Part shown: one piece after another, positions 1-10,285 of the stretch
Layout of the letters: the number at the start of each line of letters is the position of its first letter
Numbering within the stretch: the first letter of the stretch is position 1
Origin: Termitomyces sp. T153
Taxonomy: Eukaryota > Basidiomycota > Agaricomycetes > Agaricales > Lyophyllaceae
DNA length: 64,000 nt
Direction of reading: 5' to 3'
NCBI GenBank assembly: GCA_018296165.2
Contig: JACKQL020000161.1
Span: 17,615 to 81,614, forward strand
The notes under the pieces: model-generated
The model's database searches: none
The model's input: only the letters and a program-made list of their open reading frames with translations
Told to the model about the DNA's origin: nothing
Made by a program: the position numbers and the translations under genes

Positions 1-136
1 TTCTGAAATAGAGGAGCCTTAACACCCCAATCCAGACATACAAATACTAACTCCAGAGCCCCTGCCAAGCTCCCTGACACCTCTGAAGGTTCATTGGCAC
101 AGTCCCGCCTGGGCACATCAAATGCCCCAATAGTAC

Positions 137-394
137 ATGATGGCTTCCACTTCATCTGCCAACTCCCTGCATCTTGATGTGAAGATTGAGCTGATGGACA
201 CTCAGCAAACCTGCAGAGTCATGGCTCTTCTAGATAGTGGAGCAACAGGACTGTTCCTGGACTTGGCATTTGTCAAATGCCATGGCCTGATCAGACAGCC
301 CCTCTCCAGGCCCATTCCAGTCTACAACATAGATAGAATGCCTAACAAAGCAGGTGCCATCAGCTCCATGGTCAACCTGGTCCTCTGCTATTAG
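137..394 (+). pseudogene. Retropepsin-like aspartic protease fragment
   Basis: This 85-residue frame holds the catalytic aspartate of a retroviral-type protease in the motif LLDSGATG (DSG at about 233-241), followed by the usual FLD...CHGL segment and a second beta-rich half ending in a DLVL-like stretch. In an active element it would cut the Gag-Pol precursor as a homodimer. The catalytic triplet is intact, but the flanking pol is broken, so no working polyprotein can be made. The same segment recurs on the minus strand at 27469-27723 and on the plus strand near 42680-42860. Confidence 0.8.
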
Positions 395-897
395 AACCAT
401 GTGGAGCATGACATGTTTGCCATCACTAGCCTGGATAGGCAGAACATGATCCTTGGTTTTATATGGCTCTGTGAGTAGAACCCTAAGGTTTATTGGACTA
501 AAGGAGGGGTAAACATGAGCAGGTGCCCCCAGAAGTGCTCTGCCTGTGCCATGGAGAACAGGGCAGAGCACTAGGCCCAAGTTTGAGAACACGCAGCCAT
601 CCACACATATCATACTAGCCCTCTCTCCTTTGCAGATCTAGATCTTCTTGATCCCCTGCCTCTGGCATTCCATCATAGAGAGGCCCTCTACAAAGGCAAC
701 TGGAGCAGTGGCAGAGCCCTGGAGGAGGAGTGCAGAGGGGAATTTGGTGGCGTACACAAGCTGGAGTTCCTAGACACAGTAGTAGAAGTGGGAGATTGGA
801 TCTATGCTAACACTGTATACCCACCACCCTCCATTGCAGAGATCTGGGCTAGCCAGACCACATCCCAGCAGCTGGCTCAGGCATTGCTGCTAATGCC

Positions 898-1810
898 ATG
901 CTTCAAGAGTTCTGGGATGTGTTACCTCCCTATCTCCATGAATTTGAGGATGTGTTCTCCAAAGCCTTGTTTGACTTGCCTCTGGAGTGCAAGAGGTGGG
1001 ACCACACTATTGAACTGCTGATGGATTCCACACCCTCCAGCTATAAGGTCTACCTGCTTGTGCCCAGAGAGCAGGATGAGCTCGATGCATTCAAAACCTA
1101 GACTCCAGTTGTATCCATCCTTCCAAGTCTCTGATGGCTTCTCCAGTCTTCTTCATCAAGAAGAAGGATGGCTCACTCTGACTGGTCCAGGACTACCAGG
1201 TTCTCAATGCCATGATGGTGAAGAACTGTTACCCCCTCCCCCTCATCTCTGAGCTCATCAACAACCTCTAGAGTGCACAATACTTAACTAAACTGGACAT
1301 CTGGTGGGGTTACAACAATGTGCACATTTAGGAAGGAGATGAGTGGAAGGCTGCCTTCTGGACCAATCAGGGATTGTTTGAGCTGCCCATTATGTTCTTT
1401 GGACTCACCAATAGCCCCACCACCTTTCAGACCATGATGAATGACATCTTCCAGAACCTCATAGCAGAGGGCATAGTGTGTATATACCTTGACAACATCC
1501 TCATCTATACCAAAATGCTGGAAGAACACTAATGGGTCACTTGCCTCATCCTGGAATGCCTCTGCCAGCACCAGCTCTACCTCAAACTGGAGAAGTGCAA
1601 GTTTGAACAGACCCAGATTGAGTACCTTGGCCTGATCATCTTGTACAGAACCATGGAAATGGACTCAATGAAGGTAGCAGGTATAGCAGAGTGGCTGGAG
1701 CCTAAGAACAAGAAGGTGCAGGCATTCCTTAATTTTACAAGCTTCTACCAGAGATTCATCCAAGACTTCTTGCACTATGCCTGTCTGCTATTTGACCTCA
1801 CTGGAAAGGA
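898..1810 (+). pseudogene. Reverse transcriptase remnant (gypsy)
   Basis: The region starts with the linker that precedes gypsy RT (FEDVFSK...WDHTIEL) and continues through fingers, palm and thumb: PLPLISEL, a TKLDIWWGYNN segment, FFGLTNSPTTFQ and a QIEYLGLII thumb segment. The catalytic box reads YLDN at 1485-1496 instead of YLDD, a G-to-A change that removes one metal-binding aspartate. In-frame stops occur, for example before the WVT segment near 1530 and before RWG near 1818. It is a decayed RNA-directed DNA polymerase with no expected activity. Confidence 0.85.
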
Positions 1811-1819
1811 TGTCAGGTA

Positions 1820-2480
1820 GAGATGGGGACCTCTGGAGCAGATGGCCTTCAACAGTCTCAAGTGCACCATGACCTCCAGATCTATCCTCCTCTTCCTGGA
1901 CAACAACTCTCCCTTCCAAGTAGAAGCCAACAGCTCCAACTTTGCTACTGGGGCTGTGCTCTCACAGCAATCTCTGGAGGATGGGAAGTGGCATCCAGTG
2001 GCCTTCTACTCCAAAAGCCTAAATGCAGTGGAGTGGAACTACAAGATCCATGACAAGGAGATGCTGGCCTTCATCTAGTTGTTTGAGGAGTGGTGGCACT
2101 TTCTAGAAGGTGCATGGCACAAGTTTGAGGTCTGGATAGATCACAAAAACCTTGAATACTTCCAGACAGCCAAGAAGCTCAATCACCAACAGGCACAGTA
2201 GTCCCTCTACCTCACCAACTTCGACTTCTCTTTGCACCACAAGCCTGGCCAGATCATGGGAAAACCAGATGCCCTGTCCCAAAGAGCGGACCATGGCACA
2301 GAAAAGGAGGATAACAGCAACATTGTGCTCCTCTGCCCTGAACTGTTTGCAATCCAAGCCATGGAGCGTCTTGCTGTTGAGGGAGTGGAGGTGGACATTC
2401 TCCAGGACATATAGTGGAGTAATTGGGATAGTCAGCAGGAGGAACTTGTTGTGCAGGCAGCTCAGGCACTGAAGTCAGGG
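1820..2480 (+). pseudogene. RNase H and connector remnant (gypsy)
   Basis: Recognisable RNase H features include FQVEANSSNFATGAVLSQ, VAFYSKSLNAVEWNY, IHDKEMLAFI and the DHKNLEYF motif, followed by the connector with LHHKPG and a KPDALSQRADHG-type segment. RNase H would remove the RNA strand during cDNA synthesis. Stops after the EMLAFI motif and in the connector break the frame. It ends at about codon AVH, where the neighbouring family-2 LTR starts; the homologous sequence in copy B continues at 15640. Confidence 0.8.
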
Positions 2481-2507
2481 CATACCACTGGTGCCAAGGC
2501 AGTCCAC

Positions 2508-3430
2508 TGATGAGCCCCAGTTATCACTGAGCACTATTTTTTTTGGCACTTTGGACTTAGCGGCAGCTGACTATCTTGAATCTGACACAAGTCGCAACAC
2601 TCAGCACACGAGACTTTAGTGACTGCGACACTTACTGATTACAAGAAACATCACATGGAGTCTGGAGCCTGGGCCTAAATCATCAAGGCCTAGACCCTCC
2701 CTAGTGACAATTATTAGCAACCCTAGTGATCCCAGCAACGGAACGGCATTCCCTTACTATATATGGACAAATTATCAGACGTGTACTTTTTTTACTGTCA
2801 TTTCTTTTGCCGAGCTTACCAACATACTTCAATGGCGTCTACGCTTCAGGTATTGACATCAGATTTGTTACTTTTTGGTTTCATTTGCAATTAGGTGCCA
2901 CCAAGACTTTGCCTATGATTTTTCACTTAGTTACAGACTGATGCCTCATATGTACCCTAAACCCAGTGACAGATGCCATCACTAGTGGTGCTTATTTGTT
3001 TACTTTCCCATACTATACTTTGAAACATATAAATACTGACTGTACATAGACACTAGGAGACAAGAACAATCAGAGAACTGCTATCTTTGAACTCACCAGC
3101 AAGAGATTTCACTTTGCCTCTTTCACTCTTTTTATCGCCTTCGACCCAGGCTTAGCAATAAGTCTCCTCAACTTCGACCTCAACTTAGTGAGGTGCCAAC
3201 TGCAGGCGCCTATTTTAGTTGACCCAACTTAATGATGCTAGCAATTATGGCTAGCAACTAACTCCTCCAGACTTCACTCCACAATGTAACTCCCACTCTA
3301 GTTCTCTGGGACAGTTACTGACTCGCCCTCAACTATTAACTTCCTACTGCCAGCTACCCTATCTAGTGACTAGTGTTAGGTCCTCTTTTTAGGTTTCCTG
3401 CACAGCACTAGGCAGCATAGGAGCACATCA
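2508..3430 (+). repeat. 5' LTR of family-2 gypsy element
   Basis: This 923-bp LTR starts TGATGAGCCCC and ends GGAGCACATCA. It contains a TATA-like stretch (ACATATAAATACTG near 3028). Compared with the 3' LTR it lacks about 100 bp that lie near 13470-13575 there. Many differences between the two LTRs are CpG against TpG or CpA. Confidence 0.9.
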
Positions 3431-3433
3431 TTT

Positions 3434-3453
3434 TGGAGCCCACTATGAGGGAC
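3434..3453 (+). promoter_or_regulatory. Candidate primer-binding site
   Basis: Three bases after the LTR the sequence TGGAGCCCACTATGAGG begins with the TGG that pairs with a tRNA CCA end. The position is right for minus-strand priming. The tRNA was not identified. Confidence 0.4.
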
Positions 3454-3688
3454 TTTGAAGTTAACCATTCGGCCAGAAACCAGAGCTCAAGCGGAACATT
3501 GCTTGGAAAACCTTGTCGAATCACCTCCGCCTTCATTTTTGACCCCTCAGAATTCTTCGCCAGCAACCCATCCTTGACCTCTTGCCAATGAACTTGAAGC
3601 CGCTAAAAACCTTCGTGACATTAGCAATATCCTTGCTGATTTTCCGGGTGCCTTTATCAAAAGTTTCCTCAACACACCACTTTCACCT

Positions 3689-5029
3689 TTGACTCCAACA
3701 GATTCTATCTTTTTCCCAGAAGCCCAATCTATCCCTTCTTCACCAACTAACCCCCTTCCTTTGCTAAACCCGACAATTGCTAATATGAACAATGATCCTG
3801 CTGCTCAGCATGCTAGAATGCCACTGTGCAACAACACAACTGTGCCTAAATGGGATGAGAGTCACCCTAGGGAACTCCCCCAATACTTCAAGGAACTAGA
3901 ATACCTCTTCGCTGACTGTGGCATCACTGACAACACCCAGAAGAAGGAGTATGCATTGTGATACGTCTCTTATGACACAGCAGAAACCTGGCTTGGCTTA
4001 CCTGAATTTGGCCACAATATTGGCAACAATGCTTCCTGACTATATACTTACCAGGAATGGAAGTCAGCAGTGCTTAGGCTGTACCCTGGTGCTGACACTA
4101 GCGCTCATTATAACCTTGGCAACTTGGAATGGCTGGTTAACCAGACTTTCAACAGTGGTTTAGCAACTTTGGGAAGGTTCTCTGATTACTACAGGGATTT
4201 CCAACGTGTCGCTAGATGGTTACTTGCTAATGGTAAACTCTATCATAATGAGGAATGTCACTTGTTCCAACAAGGTATCCCTATGTCACTATGGTCCAAA
4301 ATTGTTCATCGCCTTGAAATCACTCTTCCTGACCACTATCCTGAGGACCCTTACAATGTTGACCAAGTTTTTAAAGGTGCCAAATGGGTTTTAAAGGGAA
4401 CGGACACCTCAACAACCAAGACCAGCAATGGCACCAGTGGTATTCCTTCGCCATCGCCAATTGCTAATGCACCAGCTGCCCCTTCACCTACACCGAAGCG
4501 AGAAACTTTGGAACTAACAACTACCACAGCAATAGTCAGCACCTTGGAACGTTTGGAAGCTCTTTTGACCAATGGTAATGCCCAACCTCAACAACAGTTT
4601 GCTAACAGCACTTGCCACTTTTGCAGTGAAATTGGTCACACCATGGTCTGAGGCACATGTATGAAACTGGAGCAAATGATTCAACAGGGTAAGGTCTGTC
4701 AGAATGCCGAAGGAAAGATCATTTTACCATCAGTTGCTATGATCCCTAATTATTTTGGCAAGCAACTATACATGGAGCGCATCAAGGAATGGCATAGGCT
4801 TAACCCCGGACAAATCGTTACCGGCAGACTCTCTTCCAATGCTAACCTGGATCCCAAGCAAGCAGCTATGCAGCAGTTGCTGATCCACGAAGTAATGCAA
4901 CAGGATGTCGTGATGGGCCGAGTGCTAAGCAAGGAAGAACAGATCAAGGCATTGGAACGGGAACTCTTTGCACTCAGGCAACCTGGTGAAAAGTTTGATG
5001 GTGTACAAGTCCCCCATGCAGCTTATTGA
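3689..5029 (+). pseudogene. Gag of family-2 gypsy element (decayed)
   Basis: This is the structural Gag that would form the particle and bind element RNA. An N-terminal capsid-like region (PKWDES...LPQYFKELE, then a TYQEWKSAVLRLYPG segment) is followed by a proline/threonine-rich linker and a zinc-knuckle-like motif CHFCSEIGHTM...C near 4612-4660, with a stop inside it. The tail after the knuckle has the GKV...GKI(I)LP pattern followed by an IKEWHRLNPGQ segment typical of this basidiomycete Gag type. In-frame stops at about 3959, 4037 and 4649 break the gene, so the three visible open stretches (3689-3961, 4070-4651, 4661-5029) are pieces of one former gene. Confidence 0.8.
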
Positions 5030-5095
5030 CTGGCAAACAATACCCCAAAGGCAACACCCCCAACTAATGACGCTTCAGCGACTTCATCTTCCAGT

Positions 5096-5960
5096 TTGAC
5101 TTCAGCTCCTGCCGCTAAGCCTGTAGACAAAGGCAAAGCATCTGAACATACCGTCATTAATGAACAACTGCCCATCACCAAGGAACCCATCACTCAGCCT
5201 CCCATTCATCCATTTTCCGGCATCCCTAGTTGCTATATACCCCCCGCCAACAGGAATTTTGCTGCTCCTGACCAAACTAACAATGGTGCATATTGAACTA
5301 TGCTACCCATTTATGACATTGAGCAGTCTAAGGCAGTTTTTGAATGGGTATTTATGACATTGAGCAGTCTAAGGCAGTTTTTGAATGGGTTCTAAGCACC
5401 AAGGTTACAGTATCGGTTGGCAAACTTTGCTCAGTATCACAGGACATCCGGAATCAGTTTAGAACAGCGGTTACACCCAAATGACTAGTAGGCACCAGCG
5501 CTAATATGGTACAGGACCCCAGCAACATTTTCGAAGATATATTGCTGACTTTTGCTGTTGAAGAACCCCAGTTTTTGCTAGGATCTAATATTGATACAGT
5601 TAACAGACTTACCTCAGATAGGGCACCTTTTGCATCTGTTGACCCCATCAAAGCCTACATTGGTTCGCTACCCCATGGAGAAGAGCCAGTAGTGCTCACT
5701 GTCACTAAGGATTCTTAGTCACTTCATACCATCATGATGCTGATCAACAAGAAGGAGGAAGTGGAATGCATTCACGACAGTGGCTCACAGATTATTTTGA
5801 TGTCAGCAGAAATCGCCAGCAACCTGGGACTATCCTACAATTCCAACATAGTCTTAAACATGCAGAGTGCTAACACCACTATGGACTGATCACTAGGACT
5901 TGCTCGAAACATACCATGTACTATTGGCAACATTATGGTTTATCTCTAAATCCACATTTT
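5096..5960 (+). pseudogene. Protease domain of family-2 pol (decayed)
   Basis: After a low-complexity linker, the frame gives an LTV-rich segment and then a retropepsin core with ECIHDSGSQII (DSG at about 5776-5784), MSAEIASNLGL and LNMQSAN, a pattern characteristic of this gypsy clade. A stop near 5716 separates the upstream open frame from the protease core, and another follows at about 5886. The segment from 5320 to 5395 contains a short direct duplication (a tatttatgacattgagcag stretch occurs twice about 40 bp apart), which shifts the frame. Confidence 0.75.
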
Positions 5961-6826
5961 ATGGTCTCCCACCTATGACATTTGACTTGGACGCCCCTTC
6001 GATGTATTGACTTGCAGTACGATCAACATGCTTAGCAATGTCAAAACTATTATAACAATTACGGACCCCAATACTGGCCAGCAGCACACTATCCCTACCT
6101 TTTCCCACAGCAAACCCAAAAGGAACCACTGCCAGAATGTTCACTCCAAAACAGGAGCACCCCATTGCTTTCATTGCAAAAGGCATGGATGAGGAAGATA
6201 GTGACATAGCAATCATTATCAGCTATGACCATTCAACTGGTCTAGCAATTTGTATAGCTTCTTGTGATTTGGCCAACGACATTTTACTTACTAATTCTGA
6301 CATACAGACTAATCCTGCACTAGCATACCTTTACACTATGGCTAGCAACATATCTGATTTGTCCCTTCCACCTCGTTCTTATCTGGTTTCAGCTGATACA
6401 TCTAATCCCTTAATTCTTGGACAGACTTTACCACTTGATACACCCGTTACAGACATTACCCCCACCTATGTTAACATTCCATTCCCTGCTCAATTTGTTG
6501 CTAATGAACCCCCTAAGCAAAGAGGAGTTCAAATAAAGAAGAAGTACAAACCTGTTGCCATGAAAACCAAACCAGTTGCCAGCCATGTTAGCGAGGATTT
6601 CTGAATCAAGTGCCAGATTATTGGCAATCCACTGGCAACAATCCCTCTGCTCAATCCAAATCCACCACCTTTTGTCCTGACAAAGGGACTCACTAGTGAA
6701 TGACAAGCGAAACTTGTTAAGGACCATGATACAGGATTCCTCACTACTAATCAAATCAATGTACTAGTCAACATAGTCACCAAGCAGGAAAAAGCGTTTG
6801 CTTGGGAAGATTCCAAATGAGGGAGT
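5961..6826 (+). pseudogene. Protease-to-RT linker of family-2 pol
   Basis: An open stretch at 6137-6604 (155 codons) covers the spacer between protease and RT. It has no catalytic motif; it ends with a lysine-rich segment (QIKKKYKPVAMKTK) that in relatives precedes the RT fingers. A stop at about 6602 and another before 6820 separate it from the RT. It is part of the former pol gene, not a separate gene. Confidence 0.55.
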
Positions 6827-7636
6827 TTGTGCCCCAACTTTTTCCTGCCAGTATGCATACCAACAATTCCGCACATACTGTGGGTCCAGCATAATCACCC
6901 CATACCCCCAGGACTAGAAAAGGAAGTATGCAAGATTATTCGTGACAAGATTAGTGCTGGTGTTTACAAACCTTTGAACTCCACTTACTACTCACAATGG
7001 TTTTGTGTTTTCAAGAAGAATGGTAAGCTCAGAATTGTGCACAGTCTTGAGCCGCTAAACTATGTCACCATTCGCCATTCTGGAGTACCACCCTTTCCAG
7101 ACCACATTGCAGAATCTTTTGCTGGATGCATCTGTGGCGCTACTCTCAACCTCTATGTTGGCTACGATGAGCGGCTTATTGACCCTGCTTCACATGACTT
7201 AACAACATTCCAGCCTCCATTTGGCACTCTCCACTTAGTAACCTTGCCAATGGGATGGACCAACTCTGTGCCTATTTTTCACAACGATATTACTTTCATT
7301 TTGCAGCCAGAGATCCCCCATAACGTGCTCAGCTTTATCAATGATGTTGGCATTAAAGGATCTAAGGACTGGAAGATCGTTAATGGTAAACCTGCTAAGC
7401 ATCCCGCTAATCCAAACATTTGCCTAGTGCTATGGGAATTCTTTGAGCTTCTCAACAGGGTTCTCCAGCAAATGAAATATTGTGGTGGCACTTTTTCTGG
7501 TCACAAACTTGTTCTTTGCACCCTGACTTTCAAGATTCTAGGTCATGTTTGCACTCCTAGTGGAAGAGTCCCTGACAAAAGTTGCTTAGCACTAATTGAG
7601 CAATGGGGCCCTTGCAAGTCGCTATCAGAAGTTTGA
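6827..7636 (+). pseudogene. Reverse transcriptase of family-2 pol (inactive)
   Basis: A long open stretch of 269 codons covers most of the RT: a KIIRDKISAGVYKP segment, FCVFKKNGKLRIVHSLEPLN (fingers), the YVGYDER motif, an LTTFQPPFG segment, TLPMGWTNS and the palm box FINDV at 7334-7348. Active relatives have F/Y-IDD-V at that spot; here the first catalytic aspartate is asparagine (GAT to AAT, a G-to-A change), so the enzyme should be dead. The frame ends at a TGA at 7634-7636 in front of an AFLGTVGVLRIF segment, the connection to RNase H. Confidence 0.85.
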
Positions 7637-8440
7637 GCCTTTCTAGGTACCGTTGGGGTACTAAGAATCTTTGTCAAGAACTTTGCACATCGAGCCAACA
7701 ACCTAACGAAACTTACTCGTGTTGGCGTCCCTTTTGAGTTTGGCCCTGATCAGATAAATGCTCAGCACAACCTCATAAAAGCCCTACAAGACACTAAGCC
7801 CCTAGTTCCAATCAACTATGAATCATTTGACCCTGTCATACTAGCAGTGGACACTTCGTACATAGCAGTTGGATATTACCTTTGCCAGTGTACTAGTGAC
7901 AATTGCAAGGAGCACTGCTACAACCACTTTGGATCAATTACGCTAAACGACAGAGAAGCCAGACTCAGTCAGCCTAAGTTGGAACTCTATGGCCTTTATT
8001 GAGCGCTACAAGTTTTATGGATGTACCTCATTGGTGTTAGGAATCTTATCATTGAAGTTGACACTCACTACATTAAGGGTATGCTTCAGAACCCTGACAT
8101 CCAGCCTTCTGCTAGCATGAACCACTGGATTATGGCAATTTTGATCTTTCACTTCGAGCTGGTCCATGTCAAGGGAACTTTTCATGGCCCTGATGGTCTC
8201 TTGCAATGCCCGCCACAGCCTGGTGATCCTCCCGCCAACAATAGCAACAACTCCATCTATGAGGATTGGATAGATTGTTTGCATGGGTTTGTCCACCAAG
8301 TTCAGTTACCACTGCTGTTACTTCGCCAAGTTTCCATGGCCTCTCATCACCTACCTCCCTTGGTCGAGTATGATTATTTGCATCCTTTAGCGACTTTTGC
8401 CAGTGACACCGACACTCTCCCATGAGTAGTGACTAGCGAC
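7637..8440 (+). pseudogene. RNase H and connector of family-2 pol (decayed)
   Basis: The frame continues after a stop with AFLGTVGVLRIFVKNFAHR, the FEFGPDQ segment, VILAVDTSYIAVGYYL (first RNase H strand with its aspartate), ARLSQPKLELYGLY, and an IIEVDTHYIKGML motif. It ends with an FELVHVKGTFHGPDGL connector. A stop interrupts it near 8000, after the ELYGLY segment. The order and spacing match the gypsy pol continuing from the RT. Confidence 0.75.
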
Positions 8441-9913
8441 GATATACTACCTCTCTAAGATGATGGCACCACTACTTATAGCAACATACCCTGCAGTGCC
8501 AAAGCTATCACCAGGAATGCTTGTGTACTTTTAGTCGAGAAATGGCTTCATGATCTCGTTAGACCCAAAGGACTTAGTGACAAAGACTACACCACTTTTG
8601 TTCACTATGCCTCTATGTTCTTTGTTACGGGAGGCAAACTTTGGCAAAGAAATCGAGATGGCGCTCACAAGCTGTTCGTTCCCACTGCTAGTTGCTTACA
8701 AGTCTTGAAGGCTATGCATGATGACTTGGGACATAGAGGTCTTTTCGCTACTTGCTCAGCCCTCCTAGAATGATTTTGGTGGCCTCAAGTTAGCGCTGAT
8801 ATTGCGTGGTACCTTTGGACTTGCCATCTCTGCCAGATACATCAGACAACCAAGGTTCTCATTCCGCCAACTATCACTATGCCAGTGCCCTTGTTCAGCA
8901 AGATATATGTTGACACCATGTTTATGCCACCCTCCAATAAGTTCAAATACATCATTCAAGGACGTTGTTTGCTGACTCATTACCCCGAGTTTCGGATGCT
9001 TGTCAGAGAGAACACCAAAGTCATCGCTAAGTGGCTGTATGAGGATGTCATTTGTCATTGGGGAGCGCTTAGCAACATTGTTACCAACAATGGACCCCCA
9101 ATTCTGAGGGCAGTCACCTACTTGGTGAAGAAGTATAACTTGCACCACATCCGGATCTCTGGTTACAATAAGCACACTAATGGAATAGTCAAGCGGCCTC
9201 ATTTTGATGTTCGCCAAGCCCTCTTCAAAGCAGTTGATGGTGATCAGTCCAGGTGGAGTACTGCTACTTACTCAGTCTTTTGGTCAGAACGGGTTACAGT
9301 GCACAAGCAAATGGGTTGCTCCCCTTATTTCGTGACAACTGGTACTCACCCTCTCCTGCCTGCCAACATAGTAGAAGCGACATATTTGCAACTGCCGCCA
9401 AACTCGCTATTGTTGACAACAGACCTCATAGCCCGCTGAGCGATTGATCTTCAACACCGCCAAGAGGATCTTGACTGCCTCCACAGTCAGGTTCTTAGTG
9501 CTCGTTGCCTAGCAGCCATTCACTTTGAAACAGAACACGCTGCTACAATTTGTGATTACAACTTCAAAGCAGGCAACCTTGTACTGATGAGGAATACTAG
9601 AATCAAGGTAACACATAACAAGAAGATGAAGCCTTGTTATCTAGGCCCCTTAGTGGTAATTTCTCGCAACTGTGGAGGTGCTTACATTATTTGTGAACAA
9701 GATGGCTCCGTACTGCATTGTCCTGTTGCTGCCTTTTGTTTAGTTCCCTATTTTGCTAGAGAACACATAACAGTGCCTAGTGACGCTTTTGACATCAATA
9801 CTTCTCGACTTAGAAAGCTGGAGTGGACTGAACTCGTCAATGACGACAACACTGGCAATGTCACCAATGAAGAAGAAAACTACCTTTTGCTAAGCCTTAG
9901 TGACTTATCTTGA
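8441..9913 (+). pseudogene. Integrase of family-2 pol (catalytic residues lost)
   Basis: An HH-CC-like N-terminus is visible (AMHDDLGHRG...TCHLCQ), then the catalytic core and an SH3-like C-terminal region (FKAGNLVLMRNTR...LGPLVVI). The first catalytic aspartate is present in YVDTMF (8912-8914). The second, expected in TDNGPP, is asparagine (TNNGPP, codon 9086-9088), and the glutamate expected before the RPH motif is lysine (VKRPH, codon 9191-9193). Both are G-to-A changes, so strand transfer should be impossible. Stops occur near 8771 and 9437. No chromodomain follows; pol ends at 9913. Confidence 0.85.
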
Positions 9914-10285
9914 CTCTGCTTCATTTCTTATTGTGCCAACCCCCTATTATCCAGGAAACTATCACAAATACATTAAACCCATTACTTTACATTCCCTCCT
10001 TGCGTCAATGCTGTGCTTGGCCCTTCTGTCACCAGCGCTTGGCACGTCTCTAGAGGTATTTTGCCATGATGATTTACTGAGCATTTGCCTTCAGACGTCA
10101 CTAGTGTTAGGCAACAGTTGCTAGTATGCCCAATTGATTTCGCTTTCTTTTTCTGTTTCATCTCAGTTTCTGAATCTTCGCCACAAATATATACTGTACA
10201 TTTTTTTTGGGGCCCCTTAAGGGGGCTAGTCTGTGTCCATACTATGAAAAAACTAAATAAAATTATATACAGGAGGTGACTGGCG
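9914..10285. other. Convergent intergenic interval between pol and antisense accessory gene
   Basis: The 372-bp gap lies between the ends of two convergent genes. It holds an AATAAA on the plus strand at 10256-10261, a poly-T run near 10201-10208 and a 12-bp palindrome CCCCTTAAGGGG at 10213-10224. These could serve 3'-end formation on either strand, but nothing proves it. No coding potential was seen. Confidence 0.5.

Larger units (their letters stand above)
1..2507 (+). mobile_element. Truncated Ty3/gypsy element, family 1 (copy 1)
   Basis: A gypsy pol runs on the plus strand from the Gag-protease linker through protease, RT and RNase H. It stops abruptly at 2507 where the family-2 LTR begins. 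The left end lies outside the window or was lost; bases 1-136 match the linker in front of the protease in the minus-strand copy near 27740-27850. The reading frame is broken by several stops and CpG is almost absent. Other family-1 copies here are B (13737-17474), C (40746-45190), M (53924-57096) and K (27243-27849 plus 47193-47715). Confidence 0.85.

Noticed and set aside
3000..3500. tRNA gene search around LTR ends and leader regions
   Set aside because: No cloverleaf-forming sequence with A and B boxes was found; the TGG after the LTR is better explained as a primer-binding site.
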